NCBI GenBank assembly: GCA_900770405.1
Contig: CAAGKL010000080.1
Span: 1 to 7,769 of the forward strand
Direction of reading: 5' to 3'
Origin: Clostridia bacterium
Lineage (GTDB): Bacteria; Bacillota; Clostridia; UBA1381
Length of the DNA stretch: 7,769 nt
In this document: piece after piece, positions 6,952-7,769 of the stretch
Layout: every line of letters starts with the position of its first letter
How positions within the stretch are numbered: the stretch's first letter is position 1
Made by a program: the position numbers and the translations under genes
The notes under the pieces: model-generated
What the model was told of the DNA's origin: nothing
The model's database searches: none
Seen by the model: the letters and a program-made list of their open reading frames with translations, nothing else

Positions 6952-7737
6952 TTAGTACATTCCGCCCATCGAGGGATCGGGCATAGCCGGCTTCGCGGGT
7001 TCGGGAATATCGGCAACCAGGCTCTCGGTCGTGAGCAGCGTAGCCGCGATAGACGCAGCGTTCTGCAGCGCACTTCTCGTAACCTTAACCGGGTCAACAA
7101 CGCCTGCGGCAATCATATCAACATATTCGCCGGTGAGCGCGTTGTAGCCAACGCCCATCTCGCAGCTCTTAACCTTGTCAACGATTACCGAGCCCTCAAG
7201 CCCTGCGTTCTTCGCAATCTGGCGAACAGGCTCTTCAAGAGCGGCAAGGACAATCTGTACGCCGGTCTTTTCGTCGCCGTCGCACTCGTCGAGCAGCTTC
7301 TCGACGCTGCCGATAACGTTGATGTAGCTCGTGCCGCCGCCGGCAACGATGCCCTCCTCAACGGCAGCCTTTGTCGCCGCGAGCGCGTCCTCGATTCTCA
7401 GCTTCATTTCCTTCATCTCAACCTCGGTAGCCGCGCCGACCTTGATAACGGCAACGCCGCCCGCGAGCTTTGCAAGACGCTCCTGAAGCTTTTCCTTATC
7501 GAAATCCGAGGTCGAAATCTCAATCTCGTTTCTGATTTGCTTAACTCTGTCGGCAATAGCCTCCTTCGAGCCTGCGCCGCCGACGATAACGGTGTTCTCC
7601 TTCATAACCTTAACCTGGCGTGCGCGACCCAGCTGGGAAATCTGCGCGTCCTTGAGCTCAAGCCCGAGCTCCTCGGAGATAACCTCGCCGCCGGTCAGGA
7701 TAGCAATATCCTGCAGCAAAGCCTTTCTTCTGTCGCC
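6952..7737 (-). CDS. groEL: Chaperonin GroEL (Hsp60), C-terminal half, cut at its 5' end
   Basis: GroEL forms the double-ring ATP-driven folding chamber with GroES in the cytoplasm. The window holds 261 codons, from GDRRKALLQDIAILTGG, which corresponds to about residue 280 of E. coli GroEL, to the stop. Visible marks are the rest of the apical domain, VGAATEVEMKE, the catalytic Asp in RIEDALAATKAAVEEG (GAC at 7387-7389), the nucleotide-binding VAGGG and VVDPVKVTRSALQNAASIA. The tail is short, ending SMGGMY rather than in repeated GGM units. All six Asn codons are AAC, whereas mutS uses both AAC and AAT, as expected for a highly expressed gene. The gene is not naturally truncated: the reading is interrupted at 7738 by sequencing adapter. 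The missing 5' half, any groES and any CIRCE operator would lie beyond the window. A TTG at 7719 must not be taken as the start. Confidence 0.96.
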   Translation of the reverse strand, partial: GDRRKALLQDIAILTGGEVISEELGLELKDAQISQLGRARQVKVMKENTVIVGGAGSKEAIADRVKQIRNEIEISTSDFDKEKLQERLAKLAGGVAVIKVGAATEVEMKEMKLRIEDALAATKAAVEEGIVAGGGTSYINVIGSVEKLLDECDGDEKTGVQIVLAALEEPVRQIAKNAGLEGSVIVDKVKSCEMGVGYNALTGEYVDMIAAGVVDPVKVTRSALQNAASIAATLLTTESLVADIPEPAKPAMPDPSMGGMY

Positions 7738-7769
7738 AGATCGGAAGAGCGTCGTGTAGGGAAAGAGTG
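7738..7769. other. Illumina TruSeq adapter left at the contig end
   Basis: The last 32 bases begin AGATCGGAAGAGC and continue through CGTGTAGGGAAAGAGTG. As I recall it, this is the read-through sequence of the TruSeq universal adapter. It starts exactly where GroEL homology stops: GFGDRRK is expected, but only GDRRK and what follows is present. The bases are synthetic and should be trimmed. Translated in the groEL frame they give the familiar spurious peptide LFPYTTLFRS. Confidence 0.97.

Noticed and set aside
7717..7719. TTG as the start codon of a 255-residue protein
   Set aside because: The codons before it (GDRRKA) continue GroEL homology up to the adapter junction. It is an internal Leu codon of a cut gene.

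Overview
The window is an ordinary bacterial chromosomal segment, best read as one end of a draft contig. It is GC-rich and prefers GCG, CTC/CTG, CGC and TCG codons. It probably comes from an anaerobic Clostridia-type Bacillota. The evidence for that is the mutS-mutL-miaA order, a MutL with a complete endonuclease motif and no MutH pathway, strong purine-rich ribosome binding sites, and a GroEL tail ending in a short MGGMY. The phylum is a moderate-confidence inference. The genus cannot be read from the sequence.

Layout. Positions 1-30 are the leader of mutS. mutS (31-2604), mutL (2619-4562) and miaA (4559-5482) form a tight plus-strand operon, with a 14-base gap between the first two and a 4-base ATGA overlap between the last two. 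A near-consensus extended -10 promoter (5488-5516) starts 6 bases after the miaA stop. It drives a second plus-strand unit: a short NfeD-like membrane protein (5561-5980) and an SPFH/stomatin-family membrane scaffold protein (5997-6878). An A-tract/T-tract hairpin (6905-6941) is a bidirectional terminator shared with the convergent minus-strand gene groEL (6952-7737), of which only the C-terminal half is present.

The last 32 bases (7738-7769) are not genomic. They match the Illumina TruSeq read-through adapter and interrupt groEL in the middle of its coding sequence.

How the genes work together. MutS recognises mismatches and recruits MutL. Both carry candidate sliding-clamp-binding motifs, and MutL carries the DQHA(X)2E(X)4E nuclease motif, so repair here is expected to be clamp-directed and methylation-independent. 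MiaA prenylates A37 of tRNAs reading UNN codons and is a common operon partner of mutL. The NfeD-like and SPFH proteins form a known membrane-microdomain pair. GroEL is the housekeeping chaperonin. I found no mobile element, CRISPR array, RNA gene or unrecognised system. The least ordinary feature is the adapter artefact.
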